A DNA stretch of 64,000 nucleotides, taken from positions 1 to 64,000 of the forward strand of contig JAPPOV010000028.1 in NCBI GenBank assembly GCA_028873595.1, given 5' to 3'. Below are positions 18,566 through 28,476 of this stretch, piece by piece (position 1 is the stretch's first letter; each line of letters begins with the position of its first letter). This DNA is from Gemmatimonadota bacterium. Lineage in GTDB: Bacteria; Gemmatimonadota; Gemmatimonadetes; Longimicrobiales; Gaopeijiaceae. The notes beneath the pieces are model-generated. The model was not told where the DNA came from. It did no database searches and saw only the letters and a list, made by a program, of their open reading frames with translations. Both the position numbers and the translations under genes were made by a program.

Positions 18566-18921
18566 GACGTCTTCCTTGTCCATCGGTCCGAGTCCCTTAG
18601 CCGGTACTTTTCCAACACCCGCCCCAGCGCGTCGTCCAAGTCGATCTGCTGTTCGTTGGCTATGACAAGCAGCACGAACAGGATGTCGGCCAGCTCCATT
18701 GCGAGATCCTGTTCTGGCTCGTCGGGCTTTTTCGGTTTGTGACCGAAGCGATGGTTCATTTCCCGCGCGAGTTCGCCCACCTCTTCGATGAGCCGGGCCA
18801 GATTGCTGAGCGGGGGCCAATATCCCTCCTCGAACTGCGAGATCCACGCATCCACGCGTTCCTGAGCCTCGCGTAACGTCAACTCGCCAGCCGAGTCCAC
18901 CGACGTACGCTCGTCGCTCAC
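18562..18921 (-). CDS. MazG-like nucleotide pyrophosphohydrolase
   Basis: 119 residues, GTG start overlapping the dehydrogenase stop by 4 nt. The all-alpha NTP pyrophosphohydrolase motif is visible: LIEEVGELAREM (first metal-binding Glu pair) and ELADILFVLLVIANEQ (second acidic pair). Single-domain members of this group hydrolyse NTPs or modified dNTPs for pool cleaning. Cytoplasmic, no signal. Likely co-transcribed with the dehydrogenase upstream; a functional link between them is not obvious. Confidence 0.88.
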   Translation of the reverse strand: MSDERTSVDSAGELTLREAQERVDAWISQFEEGYWPPLSNLARLIEEVGELAREMNHRFGHKPKKPDEPEQDLAMELADILFVLLVIANEQQIDLDDALGRVLEKYRLRDSDRWTRKTS

Positions 18922-19955
18922 GGCACCAGCACCAGCTTTCCGAAGATCTTTCCTTCCTCGAGGATTTCATGGGCACGGCGGGCGTCGGCCAGCGGCATGA
19001 CTTCCTGAATCACCGGATCGAACACCCCGTCGAAGACCAGGCGCATGACGTTCCGAAACTCCGCCGGCGTCCCCATGGTGCTGCCGAGGATCTCGAGCTG
19101 TTTCCAGAACACCAGTCGGATCTCGGTGACCCCACGCGAGCCCGAGGTCGCGCCTGATGTCACGAGCCGGCCACCCCGGGACAGGGCACGCAGGCACGGG
19201 GACCAGATGTCCTCACCGACCGTATCGAAGACGACATCTACACCGCGCTTGTAGGTGTCCCGCCAGACCTCCCTAGAGAAATCCACCTCGAACCGGTCGT
19301 AGACGATATCCGCTCCGAGCGCCTTGGTGCGCGTCACGTTCGCCACACCTCCCGTGACCGCGAACACCTTTGCGCCAGCACGGCGAGCGATTTGAACCGC
19401 GGCGGTCCCGACACCCCCCGAGGCGCCCGTGATCAAAACGGTCTCGCCAGGGCGCAAGCGCCCTCGGGTCATCAACGCCCGCCAGGCCGTTACGAAGACG
19501 AGCCCGGCAGCGGCGGCCTCGGTGGCCGCAAAATTCTTAGGAATCTCGAGCAGGTTGTTGGCCGGTACCACGGCATACTCTGCGAAGCCCCCCTGGGTGT
19601 GCTCACCGATGATACGAAAGGGGAGTTCGTCGAAGGATTCTCCGCGGTCCTGAGCGTCATACCAGTCGTATCGAAGGGATGGGTCGACGACCACACGCGT
19701 ACCGATGGGCACATCGTCCGCACCCGGACCGACAGCATCGACCACCCCAGCCATGTCGGACCCGCCGATATGCGGCATCGGGGTCTCGATCGGAAGTCCA
19801 CGGCGCACCCAGAGATCGAGATGGTTCATCGCAGCAGCCTCGACCTTGATCCTGACCTCTCCAGGCCCAGGCTCCGGTACAGGCATCTTCTTCACGTCGA
19901 CAACCCCGGGACCACCGAAATCCTCGAATACGGCGGCTCGCATCATTTTTGGCAT
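18918..19955 (-). CDS. Zinc-type/quinone oxidoreductase-like medium-chain dehydrogenase
   Basis: 345 residues from ATG 19955 (MPKMMRAAVFEDFGG), preceded by a GAGAGGA ribosome site; upstream codons to 20093 are not supported. This is an MDR-superfamily NAD(P)H enzyme: N-terminal GroES-like domain, then a Rossmann site LITGASGGVGTAAVQIARRAGA with the glycine-rich GASGGVG and a second-half VFDTVGEDIW. Structural-zinc cysteines are absent, which favours the quinone-reductase/enoyl-reductase side over alcohol dehydrogenases, though the conserved NHLDLW motif is shared. It precedes the mazG-like gene with a 4-nt overlap. Confidence 0.88.
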   Translation of the reverse strand: MPKMMRAAVFEDFGGPGVVDVKKMPVPEPGPGEVRIKVEAAAMNHLDLWVRRGLPIETPMPHIGGSDMAGVVDAVGPGADDVPIGTRVVVDPSLRYDWYDAQDRGESFDELPFRIIGEHTQGGFAEYAVVPANNLLEIPKNFAATEAAAAGLVFVTAWRALMTRGRLRPGETVLITGASGGVGTAAVQIARRAGAKVFAVTGGVANVTRTKALGADIVYDRFEVDFSREVWRDTYKRGVDVVFDTVGEDIWSPCLRALSRGGRLVTSGATSGSRGVTEIRLVFWKQLEILGSTMGTPAEFRNVMRLVFDGVFDPVIQEVMPLADARRAHEILEEGKIFGKLVLVP

Positions 19956-20073
19956 CGTGTGGGTCCTCTCAGAGTCCGAGCGGGAGCGCACGAAGCTACG
20001 CTGTGTGTCATCGTGCTCAAAACCAGCTGGCCCCACCGGTGGATCGGTTTTTCGGCTTCTTCTAGCTTCCGGC

Positions 20074-20400
20074 ATGAGCCAGGAAGACACCACGCTGGGG
20101 GGCTACTTCAGCGTGCACGACCGTCCACCCGCCTGGGAGGGCTCGGATGGTCACCCGTATACGGTCTCACTCGAGGCCGAGAAGACCGCGGACCTCTCCG
20201 CGCCGTGGGAAGGATATCTCGTCTTTCCCCGCTGGGCGCAGAACGGCGTTGGCGTCGTGGGGCACGTCGAGACGCCGACGATCGCACGCGACCGAACGGA
20301 AGACGCGGTGCTCGCAACACTCCGGGACCTGGACCTGCACGAGGTCAAGGAGTTGCTCGAACGCGCCATCCGAGTCAGCGAGGAGTCCCGCATTGGCTGA
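20074..20400 (+). CDS. Conserved-looking 108-residue protein coupled to queE
   Basis: A small soluble protein from ATG 20074 with no recognised domain. It has a beta-type first half (YTVSLEAEKTADLSAPWEGYLVFPRW) and a helical end (VLATLRDLDLHEVKELLERAIRVSEES). Its stop overlaps the queE TTG start by 8 nt, and queE's ribosome site (AGGAG, 20381-20385) lies inside it, so the two must be co-expressed. Function unknown; position suggests a role near queuosine or deazapurine synthesis, which is inference only. It is not a QueD (no pterin-synthase zinc motif). Confidence 0.72.
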   Translation: MSQEDTTLGGYFSVHDRPPAWEGSDGHPYTVSLEAEKTADLSAPWEGYLVFPRWAQNGVGVVGHVETPTIARDRTEDAVLATLRDLDLHEVKELLERAIRVSEESRIG

Positions 20401-21061
20401 GCCCTTCCTGCGGATCACCGAGATCTTCCATTCGATCCAGGGAGAATCGACCTGGGCCGGGGTGCCATGCACGTTCGTGCGCGTGACCGGATGCCCACTC
20501 CGCTGTACCTGGTGCGATACCGAATACGCCTTCCACGGCGGGACTCGGATGACCTTCAAAGAGATCCTTGCCGAAGTGGCGAGGCACCACAGCAGAGTGG
20601 TAGAGGTCACCGGCGGGGAGCCGCTCGCTCACCCCGGGGTGATACCTCTGACCGAGCACCTGCTCGACGCGGGATACACCGTGCTCCTGGAAACCTCCGG
20701 AGCCTTCGACGTCGCACCCCTCGACGACCGTGTCCACAAGATCATGGATCTCAAGTGCCCCGGCTCGGGCGAGGTTGAGAAGAATCTCTACTCGAACCTC
20801 GATCACCTCACCTCACGCGACGAAGTGAAATTCGTTGTGAAAGATCGAGCGGATTACGAGTGGGCAAAGTCCGCGATCGACTCCTACGGACTCGACCAGC
20901 GGATCTCCGACGGAGGACTTCGTGCACTCCTGATGTCCCCCGTCTGGGGCGATATCGATCTGCAGGATCTGGCGAGCTGGATTCTGGAGGACGGACTACC
21001 GGTCCGCTTTCAGGTACAGGTGCACAAGTTGATCTGGGGCGCGGAGGCGACCGGAGTGTGA
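20393..21061 (+). CDS. queE: 7-carboxy-7-deazaguanine synthase QueE
   Basis: 222 residues from TTG 20393, preceded by AGGAG at 20381-20385. The opening MAEPFLRITEIFHSIQGEST is the QueE start, where EIFxSIQGE is diagnostic. The radical-SAM cysteines are C34, C38 and C41 (CPLRCTWC), and VTGGEPL binds SAM. QueE contracts carboxytetrahydropterin to CDG, the deazaguanine precursor of queuosine. Together with queG at 14980 the window holds two queuosine steps, but queC, queD, queF and tgt are not here. It overlaps the Nudix gene by one base. Confidence 0.93.
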   Translation: MAEPFLRITEIFHSIQGESTWAGVPCTFVRVTGCPLRCTWCDTEYAFHGGTRMTFKEILAEVARHHSRVVEVTGGEPLAHPGVIPLTEHLLDAGYTVLLETSGAFDVAPLDDRVHKIMDLKCPGSGEVEKNLYSNLDHLTSRDEVKFVVKDRADYEWAKSAIDSYGLDQRISDGGLRALLMSPVWGDIDLQDLASWILEDGLPVRFQVQVHKLIWGAEATGV

Positions 21062-21711
21062 TGTCCGCATGGACCCGTGACCCACGGCTGGGCCAGCTCC
21101 GCCGGGCACTCGGCGACATGGAGTCGCCCAAAGCGTCACTCGCGGCCGCCCCGGGAGGCCGGATGGAGGCTGCCGTCGCCCTCGTTTTGCGCCCTCGGCC
21201 CGAGCTCGACGTCCTGCTGATCAAGCGAGCCGTGCACGAACGGGATCCATGGTCCGGACACATGGCACTTCCTGGCGGTCGCTGGGAACCGGGCGACCCG
21301 GGCCTGCGGCATACCGCTGCGAGGGAGACATGGGAAGAAACGGGCGTGGACCTCAGGGTCGATGGCGTAGACCTCGGTAAGCTTGATGACGTTCAGCCGG
21401 CCAACCCGACGCTCCCTATCGAGCGAATCGCTCCCTTCGCCTTCGCCGTGCCTCCCGAGACTGAAGCCATCGTTGCGAGCCACGAGCTCGAGAGCGTCCA
21501 TTGGGTCCCGATCGACCTGCTCGCACACCCCGGGACGGCCAGCACCACGCGGATCCATTTCTCCGGATTTTCCAAGGTGTTTCCGAGCTACCACGTGGTA
21601 GGGGAGCATGTGTGGGGCCTGACCCACCGAATCCTGACTCGCTTTCTCGAGGCCTACCGAGAAACTCCCTGGGCGACGCCCCCCGAACGGGAAAGGAGCC
21701 AGGAGCGTTGA
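21061..21711 (+). CDS. Nudix hydrolase, CoA pyrophosphatase type
   Basis: 216 residues; ATG 21061 shares one base with the queE stop (TGATG). The Nudix box reads ETWEETGV after LPGGRWEPGDPGL and TAAR, which is the form seen in CoA diphosphatases (NudL/YeaB-like). Such enzymes cleave CoA or related nucleoside diphosphates to 4'-phosphopantetheine-type products. Soluble, no signal. Because of translational coupling it is the third gene of the unknown-queE-Nudix operon. Confidence in Nudix is high; substrate is inferred from the box. Confidence 0.88.
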   Translation: MSAWTRDPRLGQLRRALGDMESPKASLAAAPGGRMEAAVALVLRPRPELDVLLIKRAVHERDPWSGHMALPGGRWEPGDPGLRHTAARETWEETGVDLRVDGVDLGKLDDVQPANPTLPIERIAPFAFAVPPETEAIVASHELESVHWVPIDLLAHPGTASTTRIHFSGFSKVFPSYHVVGEHVWGLTHRILTRFLEAYRETPWATPPERERSQER

Positions 21712-21783
21712 GTCAGGCGAGAACAGGCCCCCTGAGCACATGCGGAGGCCTGAGGCTTCACCCACATGTGCGCGCGACGTCGG

Positions 21784-23538
21784 TCAGCGACGCCCGAGGA
21801 TGACACTCAACGTCACGCGTTCACCGTCTCGTTCGACGACGATCACCACCTCGTCTCCGGGCTTCTTGTCCCGAAGAGCGTAGGTGTAGGAGTAGATGTC
21901 GGTGACCTCTACTCCATCGAACTCGACGACGACATCGCCACCCCGGAGACCGCCCACGTCCGCCGGGCTCCCCTCGCGTACCCCTGTGAGGCGTAGCCCC
22001 GAATCCCGGGGCGTCATGTCCGGGATAGAGCCCAAGTAGGGTCCATACCCACTGCTGGACGAGGAGCCTCCTCCGGGCGCAGACGGTTGCTCCATCTGAA
22101 TCGGTGTGAGAGCAACCGCGTCGGCACCACCCTCCGCCAGACGCCGCGCGACACGCTCTGTCAGCTCGGTAACCCGGTTCAGACCGTCCTCGTTGATCTT
22201 GTCCCAGTCGTCCGACGGTCGGTGATAGTCGGTGTGGGTGTTGGAGAAGAAGTGAAGAACAGGGAGACCCGCAGCGTGGAATGACGAATGATCGGACGGG
22301 CCATAACCGTCCGGGGCCTTCGCCAATCGCAGTGGATTCGCGAGTGCGACGTTCGCTCCATCCACAATCTCGTCCCACTCATCTGCCGTCCCGAAGCCGA
22401 AGATCGTGATCGCGTCGTCGACGACCCGACCCACCATGTCGAGATTCAGCATGGCGATCGCTTTGTCCAGCGAGACGCTCGGTGCCTCGACCCAGTACGC
22501 CGATCCCCACAGACCACGCTCTTCGCCGGTAAAGGCGAGAAAGAGTACGCTCCGCTCAGGCGGGTTCTCCGCCATCAACCGAGCAACCTCGATGACAGCA
22601 GCCGTGCCGCTCGCGTTGTCATCCGCGCCGTTGTGGATGTCGCGCGAACCCGGCGCGAGAGAACCTTCACCGCCGTACCCAAGGTGGTCGAAGTGGGCGC
22701 CGACGATGACGTAATCATCCCACTGCATCGGGTCCGAACCCCGCAATATCGCAGCCACATTTCGTGCTTCGGCGACGGTCGGCCGAACGTCCGTGCTGAG
22801 TCGGACCGGAGCCTCCGCCAGTGCCGCAGCCCGAACTGCATCGACGCTCGCACCCGACACGACCACGACCGGCACGGGCAGCGCGCTCCGGACTTCACCC
22901 TCCATAGTGGGAAGGCTCCTTCCCTCGGGAGCGAGAATGATCACACCGAGCGCATCACGACCAGCGGAGACGGTCCCCTTGAAGTGGGGGTCACCACGCA
23001 TTCCACCACCGTTCGGCCCCTCGGGGTCTCCCCATTCAAGGACCACGACCCGCCCCGAGATGTCCTGGCGGAAGTAGCGATCCTCCTCCACATCTGCAGG
23101 ATTGCTCAATCCGTAGCTACCGAAGATCAGCTGTCCCTCGACGTCGGTGCTGGCGGAGAACCCGAGTGGAACCCATTCGGTCCCGACGCCCATGGATGTC
23201 CCGTCGACGGTGAGTCGATTGTCGGGGCCCATTTCCGCGCCTTTTCGGATGCTGAAGGCATGGAAGTAGTTATCTTCGTCCCCTGCCGGATCCAGACCAA
23301 TCGCGTCAAATTGTGCGGCGATGTATTCCGCTGCGCAGTGAGCGCCCTTGGTCCCGACGGCTCGACCTTCGAGGCGGTCGTCCGCAAGATACCGGACATG
23401 GGCCATCGTCCCGTTCATCCCCTGGATGAGCGAGGCGGGCTCTGGGCAGGACTGGCCAGCGAGGCCACTGACCGTAGTCAGTGACATCGCCAATACGAGA
23501 AAACACGTCGGAACAGAGGAAGAGAAGCTGTGAATCAT
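21784..23538 (-). CDS. Secreted M28 family metallopeptidase with PA and PDZ domains
   Basis: 584 residues. A signal peptide (about 1-28) leads to a PA-type insert (about 120-245), the M28 catalytic part with zinc-site segments AHFDHLG (281-287), GADDNASG (304-311), TGEERG (337-342), LNLDMVG (364-370) and a final His near 435-439, and a C-terminal PDZ domain (about 498-582). Members are exported aminopeptidases or carboxypeptidases. PDZ at the end is seen in this subgroup. Its ATG (23536-23538) lies inside the start of the divergent propeller gene, so the two 5' ends overlap by 9 nt. It follows a 72-nt gap from the Nudix gene stop. Confidence 0.92.
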   Translation of the reverse strand: MIHSFSSSVPTCFLVLAMSLTTVSGLAGQSCPEPASLIQGMNGTMAHVRYLADDRLEGRAVGTKGAHCAAEYIAAQFDAIGLDPAGDEDNYFHAFSIRKGAEMGPDNRLTVDGTSMGVGTEWVPLGFSASTDVEGQLIFGSYGLSNPADVEEDRYFRQDISGRVVVLEWGDPEGPNGGGMRGDPHFKGTVSAGRDALGVIILAPEGRSLPTMEGEVRSALPVPVVVVSGASVDAVRAAALAEAPVRLSTDVRPTVAEARNVAAILRGSDPMQWDDYVIVGAHFDHLGYGGEGSLAPGSRDIHNGADDNASGTAAVIEVARLMAENPPERSVLFLAFTGEERGLWGSAYWVEAPSVSLDKAIAMLNLDMVGRVVDDAITIFGFGTADEWDEIVDGANVALANPLRLAKAPDGYGPSDHSSFHAAGLPVLHFFSNTHTDYHRPSDDWDKINEDGLNRVTELTERVARRLAEGGADAVALTPIQMEQPSAPGGGSSSSSGYGPYLGSIPDMTPRDSGLRLTGVREGSPADVGGLRGGDVVVEFDGVEVTDIYSYTYALRDKKPGDEVVIVVERDGERVTLSVILGRR

Positions 23539-24633
23539 CGAACGCTTTCTGGTTTAACCCTGGCGGTCATCGTTCTTGCGGGCTGCTCGGATGAGGGTGC
23601 GGAAGATACACCGCGGGCGGCTTCGGGTCCCGCCGCCAACCTCGCAGGAGACGGTGTCGCGCTCACCTACGAAGGTGAATCCCGACTGCAGAACGTGCGT
23701 CAACTGACGGCAGGTGGAGAGAACGCCGAGGCCTACTGGGCCTTCGACGGCTCGCAGCTCATCTACCAGGCGAAGAAGCCGGGGGCAGAGTGCGATCAGA
23801 TCTTCCTGCTCGACCCGCACACGGCCGAAACGCACATGGTCAGTACGGGTGAGGGCCGGACCACGTGCTCGTACTTCTACCCGTCGGGCGACGAGATCCT
23901 CTATTCGTCGACGCACCATCACGATGCGTCGTGCCCACCCAACCCGGACATGTCGATGGGTTACGTCTGGCCGATCTACAAGACGTACGATGTGTTCGTG
24001 GCGAACGCGGACGGTACGAACCTTCGACAGTTGACGACCGAAGACGGCTACGACGCGGAGGCCACCTTCTCGCCTCAAGGTGACCGGATCGTCTTTACGA
24101 GCGATCGCAACGGGGACCTCGATCTATACTCGATGAACCCCGATGGATCCGACGTTGTCCAGCTCACCGATCGCCTCGGCTACGACGGCGGTGCGTTCTA
24201 CTCACCCGACGGCTCGAAGATCATCTGGCGTGCGCACTACCCCGAGGAGGGTAGCGCCGAAGCCGAAGACTACGTGCGTCTCCTGGAACAGGGTCTGCTT
24301 CGCCCCGGCGAGCTCGAGGTGTATGTCATGGATGCCGACGGTTCCAACGTTCGCCAGGTGACCGACGTCGGCGGCGCGAACTTCGCTCCATACTGGCACC
24401 CGGACGGCGACAAGATCCTGTGGAGTTCCAACCACCACGATCCCGCCGGACGTGACTTCGAGATCTACATGATCAACCTCGACGGCACGGGCCTCGAGCG
24501 GATCACGCACTCCGAGGGCTTCGACGGTTTCCCGGTGTTCAGCCCGGACGGTAAGCACCTCGTATTCGGATCGAACCGAAACAACGGTGGGACGTCCGAC
24601 ACCAACGTGTTCATCGCAGAATGGGGTCACTAG
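23530..24633 (+). CDS. PD40/TolB-like beta-propeller lipoprotein
   Basis: 367 residues from GTG 23530 with GGAAGAG just upstream. Signal peptide with lipobox VLAGC gives a lipoprotein. About five or six repeats of the TolB/PD40 type follow, each with D-G-x-x-[IV]-F-x-S-x-R/N-x-G features: [55 protein letters not shown]. These propellers bind peptides or proteins in the periplasm or on the outer membrane. It pairs divergently with the M28 peptidase; similar pairings hint at joint protein turnover, which is inference. Confidence 0.85.
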   Translation: MNHRTLSGLTLAVIVLAGCSDEGAEDTPRAASGPAANLAGDGVALTYEGESRLQNVRQLTAGGENAEAYWAFDGSQLIYQAKKPGAECDQIFLLDPHTAETHMVSTGEGRTTCSYFYPSGDEILYSSTHHHDASCPPNPDMSMGYVWPIYKTYDVFVANADGTNLRQLTTEDGYDAEATFSPQGDRIVFTSDRNGDLDLYSMNPDGSDVVQLTDRLGYDGGAFYSPDGSKIIWRAHYPEEGSAEAEDYVRLLEQGLLRPGELEVYVMDADGSNVRQVTDVGGANFAPYWHPDGDKILWSSNHHDPAGRDFEIYMINLDGTGLERITHSEGFDGFPVFSPDGKHLVFGSNRNNGGTSDTNVFIAEWGH

Positions 24634-24673
24634 GCGACTCCAGAGTCGACACTCTGGCCAACCCCATCTGACA

Positions 24674-24707
24674 GCGGGGAGGGGCGCTGCTCGGCGCCCC
24701 TCCCCGC
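24674..24707. terminator. Strong hairpin between convergent propeller and gyrA-type genes
   Basis: Perfect 14-bp stem: 24674-24687 pairs with 24694-24707 around a 6-nt loop. There is no clear T tract on either side. It lies between two convergent genes and would serve both. Confidence 0.75.
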
Positions 24708-24801
24708 GTCACATATCGACGGTTCGCAGCAGGTCAGATCGGTCCAGCCATCGGCCGACCACACAACTTCAGACCCCCATGGTTCGCTCGTCCGAGACGT
24801 C

Positions 24802-27306
24802 TCACAGTAAGTCCAGCTGCGAGTCACCATCCGCGGGCAGCGCAGTCGCCGGAGCACCCCCACGCCCCTGCGCTCGAGTCACTTCGACCACGCGGTCCCC
24901 CGTGGATACATCCGCGATGCGCTTCCCCGCGGTCCTCCTGCCCTGCACCGGTACCGAATCCGCCGCGGCCCGTGTGACAGCTCCTCCGGCCGTCACGATC
25001 ATGACCTCGTCGGCCTCCACAACCTCGAGCGCCGCGACGATCGGTGCGTTCGTGTCACCGCCGGGCACCGCCAGATTGCCCATCCCTCCCCGGTTCTGAA
25101 GCGGAAAGTCCGAAATGGGAGTCCGCTTCCCGAGGCCGTCCTCGCTCACAGTGAGCACAGTGGCATCCCGACGGATCATGAGCATGCCGGCTACTTCGTC
25201 GTCGCCCTTGAGGGACATGCCCTTGACCCCCTGAGCCGTTCGTCCGACCACGCTGACCTGATCCTCTTCGAAGCGTATCGCCCGGCCACCTCGAGAGAGG
25301 AGCATCACCTCAGCGGTCCCATCTGAGAGCACGACATCCATGATCCCGTCGCCCGACTTCACGCCCGCAGCCTTCACGCCACCCGATCGTGGATGGGAAA
25401 ACTCGTTGAGTTGCGTGCGCTTCATCACACCTTTCCTCGACAGGAAGACCAGGTAGCGGCCCTCCGCGCTCAGATCCTCGACGGCGATCATCGAAATGAT
25501 CCGGTCCGATCGATCGGCTCCGTCCAGGAGCGCATACACGGACTGTCCTCTCGACGCGCGAGCACTCTCGGGTACATCGAGAACCGGAAGGAAGTGACAA
25601 TGACCCTGCTCGGTAAACGCGAGGATCCAGCCCTGTGCCTTCGCCACGAAGAGTCGTTCGAGATAGTCGTCTTCGTACCGTTCCATCCCGGCGAGCGCCT
25701 TACCTGAGCCAACACGGCGACGGTACAGATGCATGGGAATGCGTTTTACGAAGCCCTCGTGAGACAGCGTAACCACCACGTCTTCGTCCGCGACCTGCTT
25801 CTCGAGTTCGGGTGTCTCGACCTCGGCTTCGTCGTCATCCAGGAGCACGGTCCGGCGCTCGTTCCCGTACTTCTGAACGACCTCCCCCAGCTCCTCGAGC
25901 ATGATCTCGAGCTGACGCTCCTCCGACTCCAGAATCGCGCGCAGCTCGGCGATACGCGCTTCCAGCTCGGCGAGTCGATTCTCGAGCTGAGTCCGTTCGA
26001 GAGCCGTGAGCTTCGCCAGTCGCATGTTCAGGATCGCGTCCGCCTGGACCTCGCTCAGGCCAAAGCGATCCTGCAGTCGCTCCGAAGCATCGGCCCGATC
26101 CTGGGACGCCCGAATGATCTTGATGACCTCGTCGATGTGGTCCAGCGCCGCCAGCAAACCCTGAACGATGTGCCGCTCGGCCTCCGCCTTCTCCAAGTCA
26201 TGCCGGCTCCGCCGACGGATGACGTCGAGGCGGTGATCCCTGAATCGCTCCAGAATCTGCTTGAGGTCGAACCCCTTGGGCTCACCGCCATCGAGCGCGA
26301 GCAGGTGAGCCCCGAACGTCGTCTGAAGTGACGTACCGCGAAGAATCTTCTTCAGTGTGGCGCTCGCGTTGGCCCCACGCTTCAACTCGATGACCAGGCG
26401 TATGCCGTCACGGTCCGTCTCGTCACGAATGTCCGAGACGTCGTCGACCTTCCCCTTCTTCGCGAGGCCCGCGATCTGCTGAATCACCTTGGCCTTATTG
26501 ACGGTATACGGAAGCTCGGTGACGACGAGCTGCTCCTTGCCGCCCCGGAGCGCTTCCTTCACGACTCTGGCGCGCATGATGATTCGACCACGTCCTTCGC
26601 GGTACATCTTCTCGATGCCCTCCCGCCCGACGACAAACCCCGACGTCGGGAAGTCCGGACCGGGGATGTGTCGCATGAGATCGTCGACCGTGCAGTCGGG
26701 GTCGACGACGAGCTGACGCACACCGGCCGCGACTTCCGCCAGGTTGTGTGGCGGCACATTCGTGCTCATCCCAACCGCGATCCCGGACGACCCGTTTACG
26801 AGCAGATTGGGGAACCGACTCGGCAGCACCGTGGGCTCGAGCCGCTGATCGTCGAAATTCGGCTGGAAGTCGACCGTCTCCTTCTCGATTTCGGCCAGAA
26901 GTTCCAGTGCAATCGCGGTCAGGCGCGCTTCCGTGTACCGGTATGCGGCTGCCGGATCTCCGTCGATCGAACCGAAGTTGCCCTGTCCGTCGACGAGCGG
27001 GTTCCGAAGCGAAAACTCCTGAACCATCCGCACGAGCGCATCGTAGACCGCGCTGTCACCGTGAGGATGGAACTTGCCGAGCACGTCCCCGACGACGGCA
27101 GCACTCTTCTTGTATGGTCGGTCAGGGTTCAGCCCCATCTCGTGCATGGCGTAGAGAATCCGCCGGTGCACGGGCTTGAGTCCGTCACGAACATCCGGCA
27201 GCGCACGCTGCACGATGACGGACATCGAATAGTCGAGGAACGATTCGCGCATCTCCTCTTCGAGGCTGCGCGGGAGGATCCGCTCCCGTGTGGAGGCCGT
27301 GGCCAT
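24802..27306 (-). CDS. gyrA: Type IIA DNA topoisomerase subunit A (GyrA/ParC)
   Basis: 834 residues from ATG 27306 ([12 protein letters not shown]) with TTGGAG 6 nt upstream; earlier codons to 27354 are not supported. The N-terminal breakage domain has [10 protein letters not shown], with Ser85 and Asp89 in the quinolone positions in wild-type form, and the active Tyr124 in [10 protein letters not shown] coiled-coil region (about 430-480) and a six-bladed C-terminal propeller follow. The blade that should hold the GyrA box QRRGGKG reads RRRVGSGK (529-536), and no acidic tail is present. By overall likeness this is GyrA, but the lost box means ParC-like activity is possible. No gyrB or parE is in the window. 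Confidence 0.9.
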   Translation of the reverse strand: MATASTRERILPRSLEEEMRESFLDYSMSVIVQRALPDVRDGLKPVHRRILYAMHEMGLNPDRPYKKSAAVVGDVLGKFHPHGDSAVYDALVRMVQEFSLRNPLVDGQGNFGSIDGDPAAAYRYTEARLTAIALELLAEIEKETVDFQPNFDDQRLEPTVLPSRFPNLLVNGSSGIAVGMSTNVPPHNLAEVAAGVRQLVVDPDCTVDDLMRHIPGPDFPTSGFVVGREGIEKMYREGRGRIIMRARVVKEALRGGKEQLVVTELPYTVNKAKVIQQIAGLAKKGKVDDVSDIRDETDRDGIRLVIELKRGANASATLKKILRGTSLQTTFGAHLLALDGGEPKGFDLKQILERFRDHRLDVIRRRSRHDLEKAEAERHIVQGLLAALDHIDEVIKIIRASQDRADASERLQDRFGLSEVQADAILNMRLAKLTALERTQLENRLAELEARIAELRAILESEERQLEIMLEELGEVVQKYGNERRTVLLDDDEAEVETPELEKQVADEDVVVTLSHEGFVKRIPMHLYRRRVGSGKALAGMERYEDDYLERLFVAKAQGWILAFTEQGHCHFLPVLDVPESARASRGQSVYALLDGADRSDRIISMIAVEDLSAEGRYLVFLSRKGVMKRTQLNEFSHPRSGGVKAAGVKSGDGIMDVVLSDGTAEVMLLSRGGRAIRFEEDQVSVVGRTAQGVKGMSLKGDDEVAGMLMIRRDATVLTVSEDGLGKRTPISDFPLQNRGGMGNLAVPGGDTNAPIVAALEVVEADEVMIVTAGGAVTRAAADSVPVQGRRTAGKRIADVSTGDRVVEVTRAQGRGGAPATALPADGDSQLDLL

Positions 27307-27609
27307 TCCAGCTCCAAACCGAGTCGAGAAAGGAGCGCGGCGAGTGCCGCGCAAAGGGTGTGCGCGAGCGATTTCGGGCGAAACAGCCGCGCCGCGGCCG
27401 TAGCTTCTATCAAATCAGAAGGCCCCGCAACCCAAGGGTCGCGAGGCCCTCGCATGCTCTGGGCACAGCCGACCAGTGTCACGGAATCAGCCGTCGTCCC
27501 AAGCCTCCTCGTGCATGACCGTCACCTGGCCGAAGAGCTACGGAGGAGCAGTCTCGCCGCTGTCGTCGACGTCACGTCCTGGCCGGACACGTCCTCGACA
27601 GGGCTTCGT
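27307..27609. other. Intergenic region upstream of gyrA, no gene
   Basis: Holds the terminator at 27405-27448 and the gyrA leader. No convincing promoter match and no coding sequence was found; open frames here are antisense extensions of neighbouring shadows. Confidence 0.6.
27405..27448 (-). terminator. Rho-independent terminator of the TPR gene, minus strand
   Basis: Read on the minus strand, 27448-27436 pairs with 27433-27421 as a 13-bp stem with two G-U wobbles and a 2-nt loop, followed by the T-rich run TTCTGATTTGATAG. It separates the 27610-28357 genes from gyrA. Confidence 0.8.
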
Positions 27610-27969
27610 TCACGACGTGAAATCCTCCAGCGATTCCCTGAACTCGTCCGCCATCGTCGGGTGACCGTGCCGCAGCGCGGACGCGATCCCCGTCTCGAAG
27701 GCTGCACGGGCTTCGTCCTCTCGCCCGAGATCGAGCAAGGCTGCGCCCAGGCGCCCCCACCCATTGCCCTCGTCGTCGGTCTGGTCGAGGTAGAGCCGAA
27801 GCTCACGAACCCCATCTTCCGTCCGGCCGGCGTTCAGATACTCGAGCGCCAGCCCGAACCTGAGCCTCGGGTCGTCAGGGCGGTTCCCGAGCATCCGCTC
27901 GAGCGCCCCGAGCCGTCTTTCGGACGACACGCGATCAGTCAGGAAACTGGAAGGTCCGGGCAGACTCAC
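27610..27969 (-). CDS. Small TPR protein
   Basis: 119 residues of tandem tetratricopeptide helices: RLRFGLALEYLNAGRTEDGVRE and WGRLGAALLDLGREDEARAAF carry the W/L-G-Y/A-A-F-P-like pattern. No signal peptide, so cytoplasmic. With ATG 27969 it overlaps the upstream gene by 35 nt; a GTG at 27930 would remove the overlap and loses only 13 non-TPR residues, so the true start is uncertain. TPR units bind other proteins; the partner is unknown, most likely the product of the overlapping gene. Confidence 0.78.
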   Translation of the reverse strand: MSLPGPSSFLTDRVSSERRLGALERMLGNRPDDPRLRFGLALEYLNAGRTEDGVRELRLYLDQTDDEGNGWGRLGAALLDLGREDEARAAFETGIASALRHGHPTMADEFRESLEDFTS

Positions 27970-28357
27970 CCGTCACCGGTGACCCTGTCACCACTTCGAT
28001 GAGAGCTTCCATTTCGGATGCCATGCCTCCGAGCCTGTGCGCCACCGCGAAGCCGTGCGCGAAGTCGAAATACGCCGCAACAGCTCCCTCGTCTGCAGCA
28101 TGCATCGTGACGACGAGCGATTCCATTTCAGCCCGGAGCGCGGCGACGACCGCGTCTACCGCCGTCTTGACCGCGCGAAGCTCTTCCAGTGTGGAAAGCG
28201 AAAGGTCACCCTGGAGCATGGGGAGCAGAGCCTGAACACGCGCTCGTTCTTCGGGGGGCGCGAGTACGCCACCACCGACGTCTCCCTCGCGATCGAGGAA
28301 GGCCTCGGCGCCCGCCCGCAGGGCGGTCAGTTCTTCGTAGTTGAAATGCAGAATCAC
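27935..28357 (-). CDS. Unknown helical protein
   Basis: 140 residues from GTG 28357, with GGGAG 7 nt upstream. It is almost all alpha-helical and rich in Ala, Glu and Leu (TALRAGAEAFLDREGD, LEELRAVKTAVDAVVAALRAEMES), possibly a helical bundle. No signal peptide, no Cys and no recognised motif. It is followed by the overlapping TPR gene, so the two should be one transcript ending at the hairpin at 27421-27448. Function unknown. Confidence 0.65.
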   Translation of the reverse strand: MILHFNYEELTALRAGAEAFLDREGDVGGGVLAPPEERARVQALLPMLQGDLSLSTLEELRAVKTAVDAVVAALRAEMESLVVTMHAADEGAVAAYFDFAHGFAVAHRLGGMASEMEALIEVVTGSPVTGESARTFQFPD

Positions 28358-28476
28358 CTGAAGCTCCCGTGTGCGTCTCTACCCGTTTGTACTATCTGGA
28401 CCCCACAGAGGTTTCGACGTGCGTCATCCGACCAGGATGTCCCGCGACACATCGTCCACGGCACTTCGCGGATTCC

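Noticed and set aside
22288-23484. A 398-codon plus-strand frame antisense to the M28 peptidase
   Set aside because: The peptidase has all zinc-site segments; the antisense frame shows none.
26668-28002. A 444-codon plus-strand frame across gyrA and the TPR gene
   Set aside because: It runs antisense over gyrA and the TPR gene and through a terminator; no domain.
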